From assembly GCA_013400975.1 (NCBI GenBank), contig WBMZ01004770.1, positions 248,001 to 312,000 of the forward strand: 64,000 nt of DNA, written 5' to 3'. The notes under the pieces are model-generated. The model did not search any database. It saw only the letters and a program-made list of their open reading frames with translations, and was not told the DNA's origin. The stretch is from Atrichornis clamosus. Lineage: Eukaryota; Chordata; Aves; Passeriformes; Menuridae. Made by a program: the position numbers and the translations under genes. Positions within the stretch are counted from its first letter, which is position 1; each line of letters begins with the position of its first letter. Below are positions 36,431-49,400 of this stretch, in pieces.

Positions 36431-39400
36431 TTTGCCTTTGGGCTGTGTCATCTGTCATCTTAATGGTACAAACATTTTGGATTTAGTCACACTGGAAAAG
36501 CAGAGGACTTAGAAAGAAAAAAAAAAACACAACCCACTTCAGAAATTTGCCAACAAAAATCAAAATATCCAATTAAAAAACTTCTAAGAAATAAATGCGG
36601 TGTTATTGTTCTCTGTGAGGGAAATGCTCTCAATTAGAGCTTTATAAATGTGAAGCTATGCCCACCCTCGTTCCACAAATTAAAACCAGCTACACTTGAG
36701 GGAAGCTCCTAAGAAGAATTACGCAGTAAAAATACCAGTAATTATTCTAACATCTCATATTCTTTTACCAAAACAAAATAACATAAGCTTGGAGACTGAC
36801 TGACTTCTATCATAAACATTAACATGCTGTGCTTGGACCTCTGGAGATCTGTCAAAAACCAACATGTTTTGTCTCCACATAGGTTTCTGCTAATGGATTT
36901 TCCATGCATCCCTTGTTTCAGTTCCTCTTACCATGTGTGGGACTCAGAAACTCATTGCTGCTCTGGGCAGTATCAGTTCCTGCTACTACCTTAAAAACAT
37001 CAAGGGGCTGATTGCACGTTACATTTTTTATTATGAACTGTGTATTTTTAGAGGAGAAAGGAGCACTGTTTTCAAGAATTTAACTTAATGTTGTGAGTGA
37101 AAAAGATACCAGGCAGGGGAAAGAGCAAGTTTATCTTCCAGTCTCCTACAATGTGTTTTAAGTGTGCTTCTAGCAGTGAATTTCATATTCTGTTGTATTT
37201 AACACTTTGATCTCCAAGCCTTGAAGAGTACTCCACTGAACAGGTTTCTGTGCAATTAATGAGGGACAGGTGAAAACAAAACTAAAAAGGAAAAAAGGCA
37301 GTATCTGCCCAGGGAACTTTGAATCTTACTATAAGCATTGTGCTTGCAGGAGAGCTCATGGGCAGAGCAATCTGAACATGGAATAATTCTTAAAAGAAGG
37401 GAAGATCCTATTCTATTCTTGCCTCCTTTCCAGCCTTGCTAATGGTATTGAAATTGCCTCTGATTTTCACCGAGGTGGTGCTTTGCCAGCTCCAGCACTC
37501 TGTGTTTTGTTAAGGTTTCGGAGACCTTTAGAACATGTGTTTAAAGATGTCTTTGTTATTTGTTCTGTTTGAATTTAATGTTTGCTTACCTCTAAGAAAT
37601 AGAAAACATGCACCAGGAATATAACTAATAATGGTATTGAGATTTTTATTTTAAATTGTTGGCTGCTTTTACATAATAACATTCACCTAACATTTCCCAG
37701 TTTTTCTTTACAGCCATATGGACTAGAAATTCAAACTTAAGTAAAAGCCAACACAAAAATCACCCAAGCTTGGGTTCATGTGCAGTCTCTTGATTTAAGC
37801 AACACTTAAAAAAAACATTATCTGTTGCAAGGCTCCAGGTTACAACAGAGTGGGGACAGTGGCTCGTCTATTCTAAATTTGCTATTTGCCTGCTTTCCTG
37901 AAGTGAGTATAGCTAGGCCTCTGCACCAGCTGACTTATCTGTCCCAATATATTTTGACTTGCAATTGTTTAGGGATTTAAATTTTTTTTTTATTTAAGGG
38001 AAGTGGTTAATGTGTGGCTGTCTGTCTCCCACTGAAACTGGACAGGGAGTCTCTTTGGATCTGTTTCCCTTACGTGTAAGTCAGCCTCTGAAACTTACTA
38101 AAAATATTTTTGAAACAACACAGAGATGAATACAATGAAATAAGAATCAAATGCAGAATGAGACCCTATAAATGTTGCATGATGAAGTGCATGTACACAA
38201 AACGCAGTTAGAATTATGTGTATTAGAGCAACGCATCCTCTTTCTGGAAAGGTGGAGACTGGTGAGAGGCATCCTTGAATCCAAGGTGAGGCTTGAGGGC
38301 AATCCAGAATCTTGGAGAATTGAGCCAGTGGTCTGGGAGCCCTGGCACAGATAAGAAAGTATCTCGCCTGCATCTGAGCCAGATTTTACACTGACCACAT
38401 TGTGGAACAGCCCCCACATAAAGGAGGGCTTCTGTGTGGGATAAAGGCATGATTTCCACAGTCAGTGCCTTCCAGACCACTCTGTGTGATCAGATCAACC
38501 TCTCACTGCCTAGGGCTGCTTTCAAATACACATAAAATTCCCCATACTTCCCCTAAGCAGTGAAATGCATTGACACAGGAAGGTGTTTTGGTAAAAGTTT
38601 CAGGTGGAAGAGGTGTGAGTTGCCATAGTTACTGTTTGGTAAAGGCATAAACCTTGTTTTGTCTTTTTTTCCATTTGAGTTTGACTGGTTTAGTTCTTAT
38701 TACTTGGTATAGTTTCATGATTACTGTTGCTTTCTCTGAATTTTTGGTTTTGCCAGCAGGCAATGTGCTCTGCTTTAGAACACACACAGTATTTGCAGTA
38801 TGCAGAATGCTGTATATTTTTGAAAAATTACACAACCCTCTGTTTTTGTGTGAAGTCTTTATCCTGAGATTTTCACCTACCACAAGTGGAGAATAATACC
38901 AAGGTAAGCCCTGGTTAGTTAATGCCACATAATCAAATATCACAGGTATTTTTGTAGTATATTAAGGATAGATTTTGCCAATCGTATTTTTGTCTGGATT
39001 TTCTTTACCCTGTGAAAAACCTCATTACAAGAATTAAAGCTTCTACTGGCGTGTGTGCTAATCTATGTAAACAGGAATGCAAGAACGTGACCTTTACTAC
39101 TGATACTTTTGCATATTTTTACTGCTGCAGAAAAAGGTCTTATTCCATGAGCACATCACTGATTCCAAGAGAATTGTAGGTGGTACCAGAAAGGTAATTT
39201 GAATGTACTCCTAAATATTATTACTTCGATGAAGTGCAGAATATTTCCAGTATTTGTTGTCACTGTCAGCACCAATGCACCTGGCTTCTGGTGCTCCAGG
39301 AGAAAAGCTGCTCTGCTTCTTTTCCTTTTACCACTTTTTTAAATTTGTTTGTTTATTTGTTTTTACTGTTTTTAATGTCTTTTTGCAATAACAAACAATG

Positions 39401-41498
39401 AGCTTCTCCTCAGCCGTACAAGCACAGCGCTGTGGCACCCCACGCGCTGCTGCCTGGCGAGGTGAAAAGAACAAAAGCCAATAAGCAGTGATGACAACCA
39501 TGTAATCCAGTGTTTCTCAGCTCTCTATCTCAGGGAAAAAGCTGCCTTCCAGTGCCACTCCAGCACAGGTGACTGTCTACTCCTGTCTGAGACTCAGCAG
39601 GAGGCAGAGATACTGCCAGGATGACTCTTTTACTCTGCTCTTTACCTGCAGTTGTGCTCAGGCCCTGCAGTGCGCTGATATGCTGAAGAGTGTTAGTATC
39701 CACATCAGAATAATAGTCCTTTTCCTAATATCATTCCTCAATCAGAGGGGGAAGAGAAGCATCAGGATTGCTTTCTGAAGAATACATAAAAGGCAGATGT
39801 GTTACTTAGACTAGTGGGAACCTGTTTTTTCCTAGCTGTCTTTTGGTCATTTACTCTTCAGGGTAGGCACAAGCCTGCCTAGCATTTGTTATCATGTGAA
39901 AATCTCAGGTGTAGGAAGAACAGATGTAAAAGGGAGTCAAGAAAATGGACCAGGTTTAGTGCAGAGACTTTTTTGTTTATTTGGGATACATGGATTACTT
40001 CTTCATATATTGATTTCTGAAATACTTGACTTTTCAGGACAGTTGACAAAAAAGTGCTGAGTTTATCAGGGGATGCCCTGTAGAGTCGAAGCAGAGATCA
40101 GACACATTCCTATCAAGCCCATTGCTATTCAGTGGGATTTCAAATGCCAAATTTCAATGGGATTTCAAAATTTAAAATAAAAGGATGTTAGTATCCTTTT
40201 TGACCAGCCCAGAAGCACTTTTCCTATTTAGAAGAAATGCCACACGACCCCTGAGAACAGGCTGGCTCTGCACTGCCATAGCAGCAAAGTGATGTGCAAG
40301 TGTCTCTGAAGGGTGATACTAAGAGATTTTTGGTTCTTTGTACAAGCAGCACGGAGGTTGCTGTATTCCCATCAAATCAGAACAAGGTGGATCTCCTGCA
40401 AATGGTTTTCTTTAGGGTAGGGATAGCTCATAATCTGCTGTCACAAAGGTACTGTCCATGACCATTCCCAAGTGTGTTTCTCGCTTTTCCTTACAGCAAT
40501 AAAGTTGATTCGCTTGGAGAGAATAAGGGGAATGTTTCATAACCAGTGTGTCTCCATTGTTTTTTTCCCCCCAGAGACTGAAGTTTACAGGCTTCTTCCT
40601 GCTGTAGAAAATTGGCAGCAGCAGTTCTGATTTTCTTGGGTGATACTAACAATTTCCACTTATTTCAGTGTCTCTACAACTGGTGGAGTGTTTCGTTCTA
40701 TGTGATTCTCTGCAGCCACTCCAGAAAGTGGTGCCTTCCTCTCCAGTAATCTTTCTTACTGTTTCCAAATTTCTTTTGTTCTCATTATCAGCACAGACCT
40801 TGAGGGGCATCTCTCAGCCAACATCTTAAAGTGACCTAAATAGTGGTGCAGACACCTGGTCTTTGAAAGGTGTTTCACAGATTCTGTTTTCTCCTGTAAG
40901 TCTAATTATAGTTTCTAATACATTGATCCATAGGTAAAAGGGTCCCACATAGTAACTGAATGGTCAAAGCTGTCGAAGGGAGTAGCTGAGAGAAAGATGC
41001 TCAGCCTTAGATTGAGATTTGGAGCACAGAGAGATCTCAAGCTCCTTTCTGTTCTTCGTGTTGCTGACTTGCTGTTAGGTCTAACAGTTCTTCTCTGTAT
41101 CAGCCTATAAATACAGCTGTGTCTACTGGATTTTGCCCAAGGGCTCGTACATCATAGTTTGCTAAATTTTAATCATGCTTATGTTTGCATTTGAGTGGAG
41201 TTCCCATGTCCCGTAGAGCCCTTAATCCTCAGTTTGCCATCCCAGGCAAAATGCCCAGTCTCAGCTGAGGCCTTCCTAGCAAACTGCTCTGTCTCCATTG
41301 CCTCCTCACCACGTCCTCTAATGCATTTATGGATCTGTTGAGAGCTCTGCTACAGATCTGCACTCCTTAGACCAGCAATACAAGCTGCTGTTGATACCCT
41401 TCATTAAGAAATACCATGTGAGCATTCTGTCAAGCAACTGAAATTCATCCATCCCTCCTGGTGATGTAAAAATAAAATTTAAAAAAAGTATCTTTGTA
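36431..41498. other. Unique non-coding DNA, no gene seen
   Basis: AT-rich single-copy sequence. A motif-rich block at 36540-36780 is listed separately. Low-complexity T/TTTG-rich sequence occurs at about 39333-39385. A small perfect hairpin lies at 40179-40200 (8-bp stem, 6-nt loop), next to a near-duplicate gggatttcaaa (about 40135 and 40160). No gene is supported. Confidence 0.55.
36540..36780. promoter_or_regulatory. Candidate conserved non-coding element
   Basis: Homeodomain and HOX/CDX-like cores are dense here: tccaattaaaa (near 36568), caattag (36631-36637), tttataaa (36641-36648), caaattaaaacc (near 36677), and agtaattattc (near 36738), in clean unique sequence with a few CpGs. It lies just downstream of the 36255-36430 MIR remnant. 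Enhancer function is an inference. Confidence 0.35.
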
Positions 41499-41518
41499 TC
41501 AATGTGCCGGCACATTGA
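41499..41518. repeat. Perfect 20-bp palindrome
   Basis: The sequence tcaatgtgccggcacattga is its own reverse complement over all 20 positions, centred between 41508 and 41509 on ccgg. It has a zero-length spacer, so it could be a symmetric binding site for a dimeric protein or a cruciform seed. It lies in otherwise AT-rich sequence. Confidence 0.95.
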
Positions 41519-42544
41519 CAGCTGGAAAATACTTTAGCGTGACTGCATGGAAACACTGAGTTTGTTCTAAGAGGTTTGAAGAGCACATTGTAATTACTGC
41601 TTGACTCCTTTGTACATGGTATTGCAAGATTACTCCCTTTTTTAAAAATCAAATTAACTGTGCAGTTTGCATCCAATTTCTGCATGCAATGGCCATGATT
41701 ACGTGTGCAGTTCACATAACTGCACACAGAAACTGTCAGAGTTGTCCGTTCGGATACATGAAGTGGAAAGGCTCTTGTCTCTTACATGCATTGGTTTGGC
41801 AGCTGATTTGCAAATCTGTCCCTACTTGTGGTCTACTTTCCAGAGCAAAGCACTCGTTTCAATTTAAATAAGTGGCATCTCTCAGTCATTCCTTAAAATT
41901 GACAATTATAGACTGAGGTTCATTCATTTGACAAAGACGGATCTTTTCCTAGAACAAATTGTTCAGAGGAATTTCATTTGTTGTTTCTTTTTTCCCCTGT
42001 CTTTGATGTATGGTAGTACAAAGGAATCCAGGACATGGCTCTTCAGGAAAGAAAGACTTCTGAAGTATCCTATGGGCATCACTTTATTCCTGTGCAGTTC
42101 TATCCACGAAACATTTCTTGAAACATTGCAGGTATGCATTTTAAGATTTGCATGTGCTAGGAGCAGTACATTGAAACTTCCCCCACAATGAGTTTTCCGG
42201 TTAAAATATGGCCTCCTCGTGCATAGTGCACTGATAAAAATACATGTAAGATATCTGATGTGCACAAGCCCAGGATCTGTCTCTGAAAACAGAGCAATTA
42301 TGAGGACTATCACTGTTGAAGCTGTTAAAGAATCAACGAAGACAACCAACAATATTTTATAGTTTCCATTCTATTTTGCCTTTATGTTATAACTTCACAG
42401 CATCAGGCCTCAACAGAAATTGAAACCCCTCAAAATATGAAACATAAGCAAGAAGAGAGAGCTTTCAGCTTGATGACATCTGAAACACAGGTGCTGAAGG
42501 GGATCTGTGGCTCAGAAAGAGGTGGCAGCTTCACCAACCTCATG
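41519..42544. other. Unique non-coding DNA, no gene seen
   Basis: No gene is supported. The open frame of 129 codons on the minus strand (41963-42352) has no known domain and is judged chance. Confidence 0.55.
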
Positions 42545-42636
42545 CACCAAGGACGTTTTGCACCAGGTTAGTGGCAAAGTCAGCACTGAAAATTAGTTCC
42601 TCTGGCTCTCAGTCTTTTGCTCGTAACACTGGGCCA
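42545..42636 (-). repeat. MIR-type SINE remnant (reverse), tRNA-related part
   Basis: The run gttagtggcaaagtcagcac, then tgaaaattagttcctctggctctcagtcttttgctcgtaacactgggcca, fits the reverse complement of the 5' (tRNA-derived) half of MIR: 'agctagtaagtggcagagccgggattcgaacccaggtctgtctgactccagagtccgtgctcttaaccactatgcca'. The order of the 'agtggcaaag', 'ctggctctc' and 'tgctcgtaacac' blocks is preserved. Confidence 0.55.
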
Positions 42637-43182
42637 ATACAGTAATATACTTTTTCCATTTGTTATTATATATTTATTTTTATATTCCTCTCCCTCTTTT
42701 CCAAGTTTTTGTAAAAACCTTGGAAACTATTGATTTTTCTTGAGTTCCCTAGGAAGCCCTCTCACATCCATTTAAACACCAGCACCTTTCAAGCTCACAG
42801 CCATTGGCCTATGTAAGCCCTCTTTATCTTCATCTAAATCTCCAGAGGGAAGTGCTATTCATCTTTATTTCCTTAGTTTGTCTTTCTCTTAGAAGCTGAC
42901 TAAATTCTTTTGATTTCTTTAATTCTAAGCCAGATTTGGATAGTTCTGAAGCTCCAGAGCTTGAGGGTATGGGTAGTGAAGTTAGAGGAAGCAGACTTTA
43001 AATTCCTCGGTGGAGATAGATAGCCCTGGATGAGGCTCCATCACTGGCTGTGCTACGAAACTGCAGAAATTGCCCCGTGTCTGCTGATGCTGCTTAAGCA
43101 GCACTGGAAAAATAGTGCATCTGTTGAAATAGTGTATCTGGAAGGAATTATTTTGGACCCTTCGAGTCATTGCTCAACTGAG
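42637..43182. other. Unique non-coding DNA, no gene seen
   Basis: Short unique stretch between a MIR remnant and a CR1 fragment, T-rich around 42650-42720. Nothing coding. Confidence 0.55.
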
Positions 43183-43535
43183 CAGTCAGGGAAGACCTCA
43201 ATACTCTCTACAACTACTTGAAAGGAGGTTATAGTGAGATGGGCTCAGTCTCTTCTGCCAAAGTGAAATAATGAGAGGAAATGGCCTTATGTTGCACCAG
43301 AGAAGGTTCAGTTTAGACATTATAAAAAAAACCCCCAGAAAACCACTGAAAGAGTGGTTAGGCATTGGAAAAAATTGCCCAGGGAGGTGTTGGAGTTACC
43401 ACCTCTGGAAATGTTCAAGAGGTGTCTGGATGTGGCACGTGGGGATATGGTTTAGGGGTGATTATGGTGGTGCTGGGTTGACAATTGAACTTGATGATCT
43501 TGAAGGTGTTTTCCAGTCTTCATCATTATGTGCTA
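43183..43535 (+). mobile_element. CR1 LINE 3' end, 5'-truncated
   Basis: The fragment starts in the end of CR1 ORF2 ('gggaagacctca' then tctctacaactacttgaaag and gaggttatagtgagatggg). It runs through the 3' UTR (gaaaaaattgcccagggagg, then tgttggagttaccacctctgg and ggtgtctggatgtggcac), and ends with the typical tail (ggtggtgctgggttgacaat, then gaacttgatgatcttgaagg and tgttttccag). Its tail wording differs from that of the 32005-32668 copy, so it belongs to a different CR1 subfamily. An expanded A-run (near 43322-43330) interrupts it. Too short to encode anything. Confidence 0.93.
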
Positions 43536-46401
43536 TACCAAAATTTTTGCACAATCATCCCTAATATATCACTTTCTTCAGGGCTGAGGATATGAGAGGT
43601 CAGCATGGGAATGGCTCCTCAGAGACCCCTCTGCTTTGCCCTCAGCCTGTACTGATCTGTCGGTGCACTGGACACTCAAATGGACCTGGCAATATTGTCT
43701 TTATGAGCATCTTTTAACAGTTGTCTCCCAAAGACAGAGATTCAGGGTGCACAGACGCCCATGATCTAATACAGCCTTGCTGGGTCACACACGAAACCCA
43801 AAAGCTGTGTTTCAACTGCTTCATGCAGCACAGCTGCCACTGGTGTCCACTTGGGAAAGAGGCTCTGGAGGAAAGACAAAAAGGAGCTCATGGTAATGCT
43901 GTGTCTCAGAAATTACTGTATGACTATTTCCTTGGTTGCTGAAACAAGGCACAAAGCCTCAGAAGAAAATATTTATTAAGCCACAGATGGCAAAGCCGAG
44001 CCTCTGATTTCCCTAAATCCTTAAGAGGATTGTGATACAGCTTATAGGAGCATCTTAGTAGCTGGATGCTCAGCTTCTTATTAGATATGTCATACATCCA
44101 TACACCCACAGTGACTTGAGCAGAGACAGTGTTTGCATGCCAGCTTTGCTAATTGCACACCTTAAATTAGGGTAACAGATTTTTACTTTGTTTTTTATGT
44201 TTCTGTGAGGCCAGGCTTTTGAGTACAATGCAGCAATCCTATTTTGCATGTCTGATTTTAGATATGCTGTATCTGTCTTCTTGATTTTAGTTACAAAACT
44301 GGGAGAAAGCTGTAACAAAAATGTGAATGATCAGGGTAGTCATACTTTTGTTTTGAACAATGCATGGAAAAGCAGAGGATCGTGCCAGATAAGTACAGAA
44401 AAATAAAGGAAAAGATGTAATTACTTTTATTGATGTGTCTTTTTTTCTGAAATGCTGTTTTATTTGCACTCCTTTGTTGTTCCCTACATTCCTTGAAATG
44501 CCTGTCTCTCGTTCTCCTGCTCCTATTCATCTTTATTTCTTCATATTTTACAGTTGTAGAGAGACGAGGACTGAAAATGTGTTTGGAAGAGATCACAGTA
44601 ATCTGTGTCCAGTCTTGGCACAGACTATGTACAAGTCCTGTCTCAGTTGTCTTCATTAAACTGTCTTACACACTGATGAGATTCTCTTGGTTTCTACTGG
44701 TGTTGGTGACAGTGGTTTTTCAGCAAAATATGCTCAGCCAATACAGCTGACAGTACACCATAATTTTGTTGAAAATTCCCTCATTCAGGCTGTGACTTTT
44801 CTAGAAAATCCGGAGCAGCTTTTCTAGTGAAGAGTGTGAGGAGTTGATAGTAAATACCATTTTTAAAGGAAAAGTCAATGCAACAGATTTTCATGTTTGT
44901 CAGTTTTTAGATGAGGGTAACTTGCGCATTTCCTGAATGAAAGAAAACATGGGCCAATGGGAGAGGGAGCAGGAGAGAAGATGTACAGCAGTCCTGTGAT
45001 GCCATCCAAGTGAGCAGAAACAGTTCTCCCCTGGTGCTGGACCACATGTTTCTCAGGTTAGTTCTCAGTGCTGATCTTGTTTCCCATTCATACCTTTATT
45101 ACTGAGAGTTTTTGAGCTAAGTGCTGTTTGGAGAAGGGCTTGGAAGTTTGGCCATATTAGCTATCTTCCCTTACTCCGATTCTGCAGCTTTAGGGAAATG
45201 AAACTTTGTATAATGCTTGACAAGATTAATTGTATTATAGGAAAGTAACAGTTGAGTTTACATTAATGTTATCTTTATGTCGAATTAATAGATTTCAAAG
45301 TATTGCAGGCAGCCAGATCCAAGGAAGAGAGTCACTTTATAAGCACTCATGCACTAGATTTTGACAAGTTGGAGTTAATTTTTGAGCTTTAGTTTTTGCA
45401 GCAGATTCTCAGAAGAATTTTGTGATATTAACTGAAAACTGCAAGCAGCACATTATAGTGGCTGTGTGCTTGTCTCCTCTATTCTGGAGAGATCAAAGAA
45501 CCAAACCAATGCAGAGACTTAGCATAGTCTGGTTGTTCTGTTCCAGAAGTGACCTAGAGATAGTCCAGCATGGATGCAGGGTGAACGATCAGGAAAAGAT
45601 CTTGGGTTGCAATAGGGAGCGAGCAAAATGAGAAATGTAAGTATGACTGGAGAATTCAGCACTGAGTACGTTCAGTTTTCAATTGCTGTGATCCTAAACC
45701 AAAGAGTAACAATGACTGCGAAATGTAATTATAAATATCTGAAATAAAGTCAGCTAGTATAAAAACCAGGCATGCTGTAAAGTGTATTGAACCATGATTT
45801 TTCTGCTCCATAATGGAGACACACGTCCTGTATTCATAACTGTGACAGATGAAACATTAGTTCATAGAACAAATAATATTTTCTCCTTACTGACTTACCA
45901 GACTTCCTAGTTCATGCAAAACACAGTAATGCAAAGGGGAGTTTTTTGAGTGTAGACTTCAAGAATACATCCAGTTTTTTAATTTCTGAAAATCCACTGG
46001 AAAGTGAGTCTAACTGTCCTACCTCAGGTATCAGCTAAAATACATTGACTGTCTGGAGAAGAGAGAAAATGCTGCATATTTTTGGATGACAAAAGAATGT
46101 TGTGGTTTCTGGTTAGCTCTGAACAAGCCATCAAGGATGAGTTGTTCCTGAATAGCATGATGGATTATGTCATGAGAAAATACACTGTGCAGGACAGAGA
46201 TTGTCTGTGATAGCGAGGAACCACGCCATTACCTCAGGGTCCTGTGCTGCCACCCTGGGCCCCTTGTCCAGCTGAAGGGCAGAACTGGTAAAGCTGTGGA
46301 ATATAAAGGCTGACTTGCATAAGGCTGGATTCTGATTCCAGACCTGTTCCGTTGGATAATTTGCACTGTAGAAAAACCTTTGAATATTTATTGGTGGTTG
46401 C
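43536..46401. other. Unique non-coding DNA, no gene seen
   Basis: No gene, RNA or repeat family is recognised. Open frames up to 121 codons (minus, 44291-44656) lack any protein-like domain. Confidence 0.55.
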
Positions 46402-46441
46402 AGTGTTCCGGAAATTGTAGGAGTGTTCCGGAATTCCTAGA
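46402..46441 (+). repeat. 20-bp tandem duplication with two TTCCGGAA sites
   Basis: Units agtgttccggaaattgtagg (46402-46421) and agtgttccggaattcctaga (46422-46441) are head to tail and share their first 12-14 bases exactly. Each carries the palindrome ttccggaa (46406-46413 and 46426-46433), an ETS- or STAT-type core. The 20-bp period is close to two helical turns and places both sites on the same face of the DNA. Confidence 0.9.
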
Positions 46442-49400
46442 TTAGCTGCTTTTCAACTTCATCCCATTGTTTGTAGGGTAGTTTGGGGCAATTGTGTTCC
46501 AGAACAGTCAGGTGAAACTGGAGAGCACACAGGAGAGGTTTTGTGCCTGGCAAAGGTATCTCAAGATTTGCTCAAGACTTTCCTCCCTAATTAAATGGGT
46601 GTCTTCCTTGACTTTGATCTTATGAGTCATTCATCTAGAAACTACTTACATACTGCAAGACATCCTGGAATAAGTCTCTCAATTTATTTATATCTGTAAG
46701 ATGATTTAACATTAAGTTAATGATTTAGGGACCTATCTGATTCCCAGAAAAGCCAGTCAGAGACTCTTACTGTCCCCATCTAACCAACTGGGTATAATAC
46801 CTACTTACATTTAAATACCGTTTACATTTCCACAAAAGAATTTATATTGCTTTCTAATACCTTGGATTCAGAGCTTTTTATAGATTACTACCCCATAAAT
46901 CGTTAATCCTTACTTTTAAAATTATCTTTCATTAGAAATGGAACAAAAAACAAAGCTACAAGTACAGACCTAAACCCTTCACATTTTGAGAAGTTCCAGA
47001 TTCAGGTACCTTGAACATAAACTTCATTCTGTGGCTTTGGATTTAGACTAAACAGAAAATAAGCCTATTTTCAGGTTCCAATTTGAACATATGGTAAATT
47101 CTTAGGAGATTATTTGGCCTGATGGGTTTGTGACACTGGAAGAAGGTTGAAATCAGAAAAGGTAATTTCCTTGCTCTCTACTGAAAAGCAGTAAAATTGA
47201 TTTGTTGCTGATATTTTAGGGAGATTTGTTTCTAGAGACAGCAGGGAAAAGCTAATTCAGCCAGAAAGTCTTCCTGTTTTCCAGGACAAATCTCTCTGTT
47301 TTTCTGTTACATTGTCATTGCCTTCAGCAGATGGGGAATTAGTAGCCAAGGAATACAGGAGCTGCTAAGAAATTCTGTCCTTGACTTTAGCAATCTAATG
47401 CATGGAAAATTTCATTTTTGACTTGGGAGCTGCTGCTTTGTACAACCTCTGGTGGCACATGCCTGCTTCATGAGGGAATCTGGAAAGACACCTTGGGAAA
47501 TTTAGAAGATGAGCATGTTTGCTCACTTTGTCTGTTGGTGTCACTGAGGCATCCAGTTCCTCAGGACCTGCCTGGCAGGAGGGTGCTGAGCTGGGCTGAT
47601 GAGAGCACGGCTCTTGATGAAGACACAGGACAGCAGAGATAATAATTAGTGCAAAGGCGTGTGGAGGAATGTCTCGCTCTCACCGAGGACAGCATGGAGC
47701 CATACCACCCACGAGGGATCACTGGGATGATAACTTAATTGAAAAGTGTTGCTCAAGCATGTACCAAACCTGGCACAGAGTTAGAAACTTCTGCTCCAGG
47801 TAATGTTTTAACAAGTCGGGTTTTTTTTTCTGTTGTCACCTGAACCAGAAGATTCTGGAGCCTGCTTATTGTGTAGATACACCTCGGGTTATGCACCAAA
47901 CCTGTTTGGTTTTTCTTTCCCTTTTTTTGTTTTTCAGACTGGTTGCACTCATCTGCTCAGGCCTCTTCAGCACTGCAGATCCCAAGTGAAACAATAAATG
48001 GGAGGATGCAGAAGAAAGCCACCATGAGTGCACAGGTGAGAGGTGGAGTGCTCTACTTCATTCCAAAGAACAGGAGTCATATCTGGTCAGTCAAGCTTTT
48101 ATTCCAGCTCCAATTTTTACAGAAATTATTTTCAGGAAAAATAAGCATTCAAAGTTAGACTCCTAAATCTAAGTTATATGGGCTGATTTATAACAAGAAT
48201 TGAAAGTCCAACACTTCCTTATTGATTGTAATGTAAGGATAAATGCAAAAAACTAGCAGTCATATCAGTAATACATACCAAAGAAGAAAAGAAAAATACC
48301 CTAACCCTAACTTCTTAAATACTGAAAGCTGGAACTTGAATGTTTTGAGTGATGTGTGCTGTGGTTCTCTCTGGTGATCTGGGTGCTTGCAGACACGCAA
48401 AAGTTTACTTTGCTGCAGCTGCTGCACTGCTGGTCTGGTCTGTTTTTGCACAGGGACCTGTGATGAAGGAGAGGTTTGGTGTCTTTTGCACCACCTTGAT
48501 TTTCTGAGTGACTTCAGATGGGACTCCTGACAAGTCATGAGCTGTGAAGGCTGAGAGGGAAAAAGAGTATTTTATGTCATTGTTTGTGGAGACAAGTGAA
48601 TAAAAGCTGTGGGAGGATGGCTTTCCAAAAGAAATTGGGGATCTTAATCAGGTTCTCTGAATTGTGAAACAAGGTGGCAACCAGCCTCCAATATCTCTGT
48701 TCGCAGTCTGTACCACTTCCAGACCTGATTTTACCCTGACAGGTCAATAAAAGACACATTCTTGCCTTCCTGATGTCATCAGAATTGACTCTGCCTCACT
48801 CCTAATAGCCTTGCGTGTGCATTTAATGAAAGGAAGCATAAATTTGGAACTTTGTACAAACACCGCTTAGAACTCAGAAGAGTTTATAATGGTGACAGAT
48901 ATGTACAGGTGACCTGCTGTCAGAGTGAACATTTGTCTTTTCTTAACACTGCTCTAAGAAGAGGTCAGCTAACACACTCAGCACAGCCTGTGCCATACAC
49001 TGGTGCTCAGAGTGATGGAGTTCCGGGTGATCTGAACCCCTGGAATGTTGCTACTTTTTCCATGTGGGGAAAGAGATGAAAAAGTTTAAAACAAACATCC
49101 TATTGTCCCTTGTCTACCACTTGTCCAAAATGAAATCACAGACTTGTTTCTTTATGAGAGCACCAACAGCATTTCATTTCAGTGACCCAGCTGCCCACCA
49201 AGCTGGCTCACAGGTAGACCCTATTCAGCCTAACCACTTTTGGGAAAGTTGAGTAATTTTGAAAACTTCTGGTGTTGAGTAGTGAGCCTAGAGCCATCCA
49301 ATAAGCCCCTCACAGACTGCAGGAGTCTGGTTGCAGCCCCTTGTGTGTTAAAGCTGCAAAGTCTCTGAGTACAGTCCAGTTGGATGTAAACAGCATTCCT

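Noticed and set aside
40179..40200. Hairpin aaaaggat / atcctttt with 6-nt loop
   Set aside because: Short, AT-rich stem; a resemblance to a terminator has no meaning in this eukaryotic context.
41880..41935. MIR-like words (tctctcagtcattccttaaaa)
   Set aside because: Only one block loosely matches; no co-linear neighbouring blocks.
41963..42352. 129-codon open frame, minus strand
   Set aside because: No protein-like features beyond a hydrophobic start; no splice support.
48298..48311. Telomere-like accctaaccctaac
   Set aside because: Just over two units; common by chance and too short for an interstitial telomeric site.
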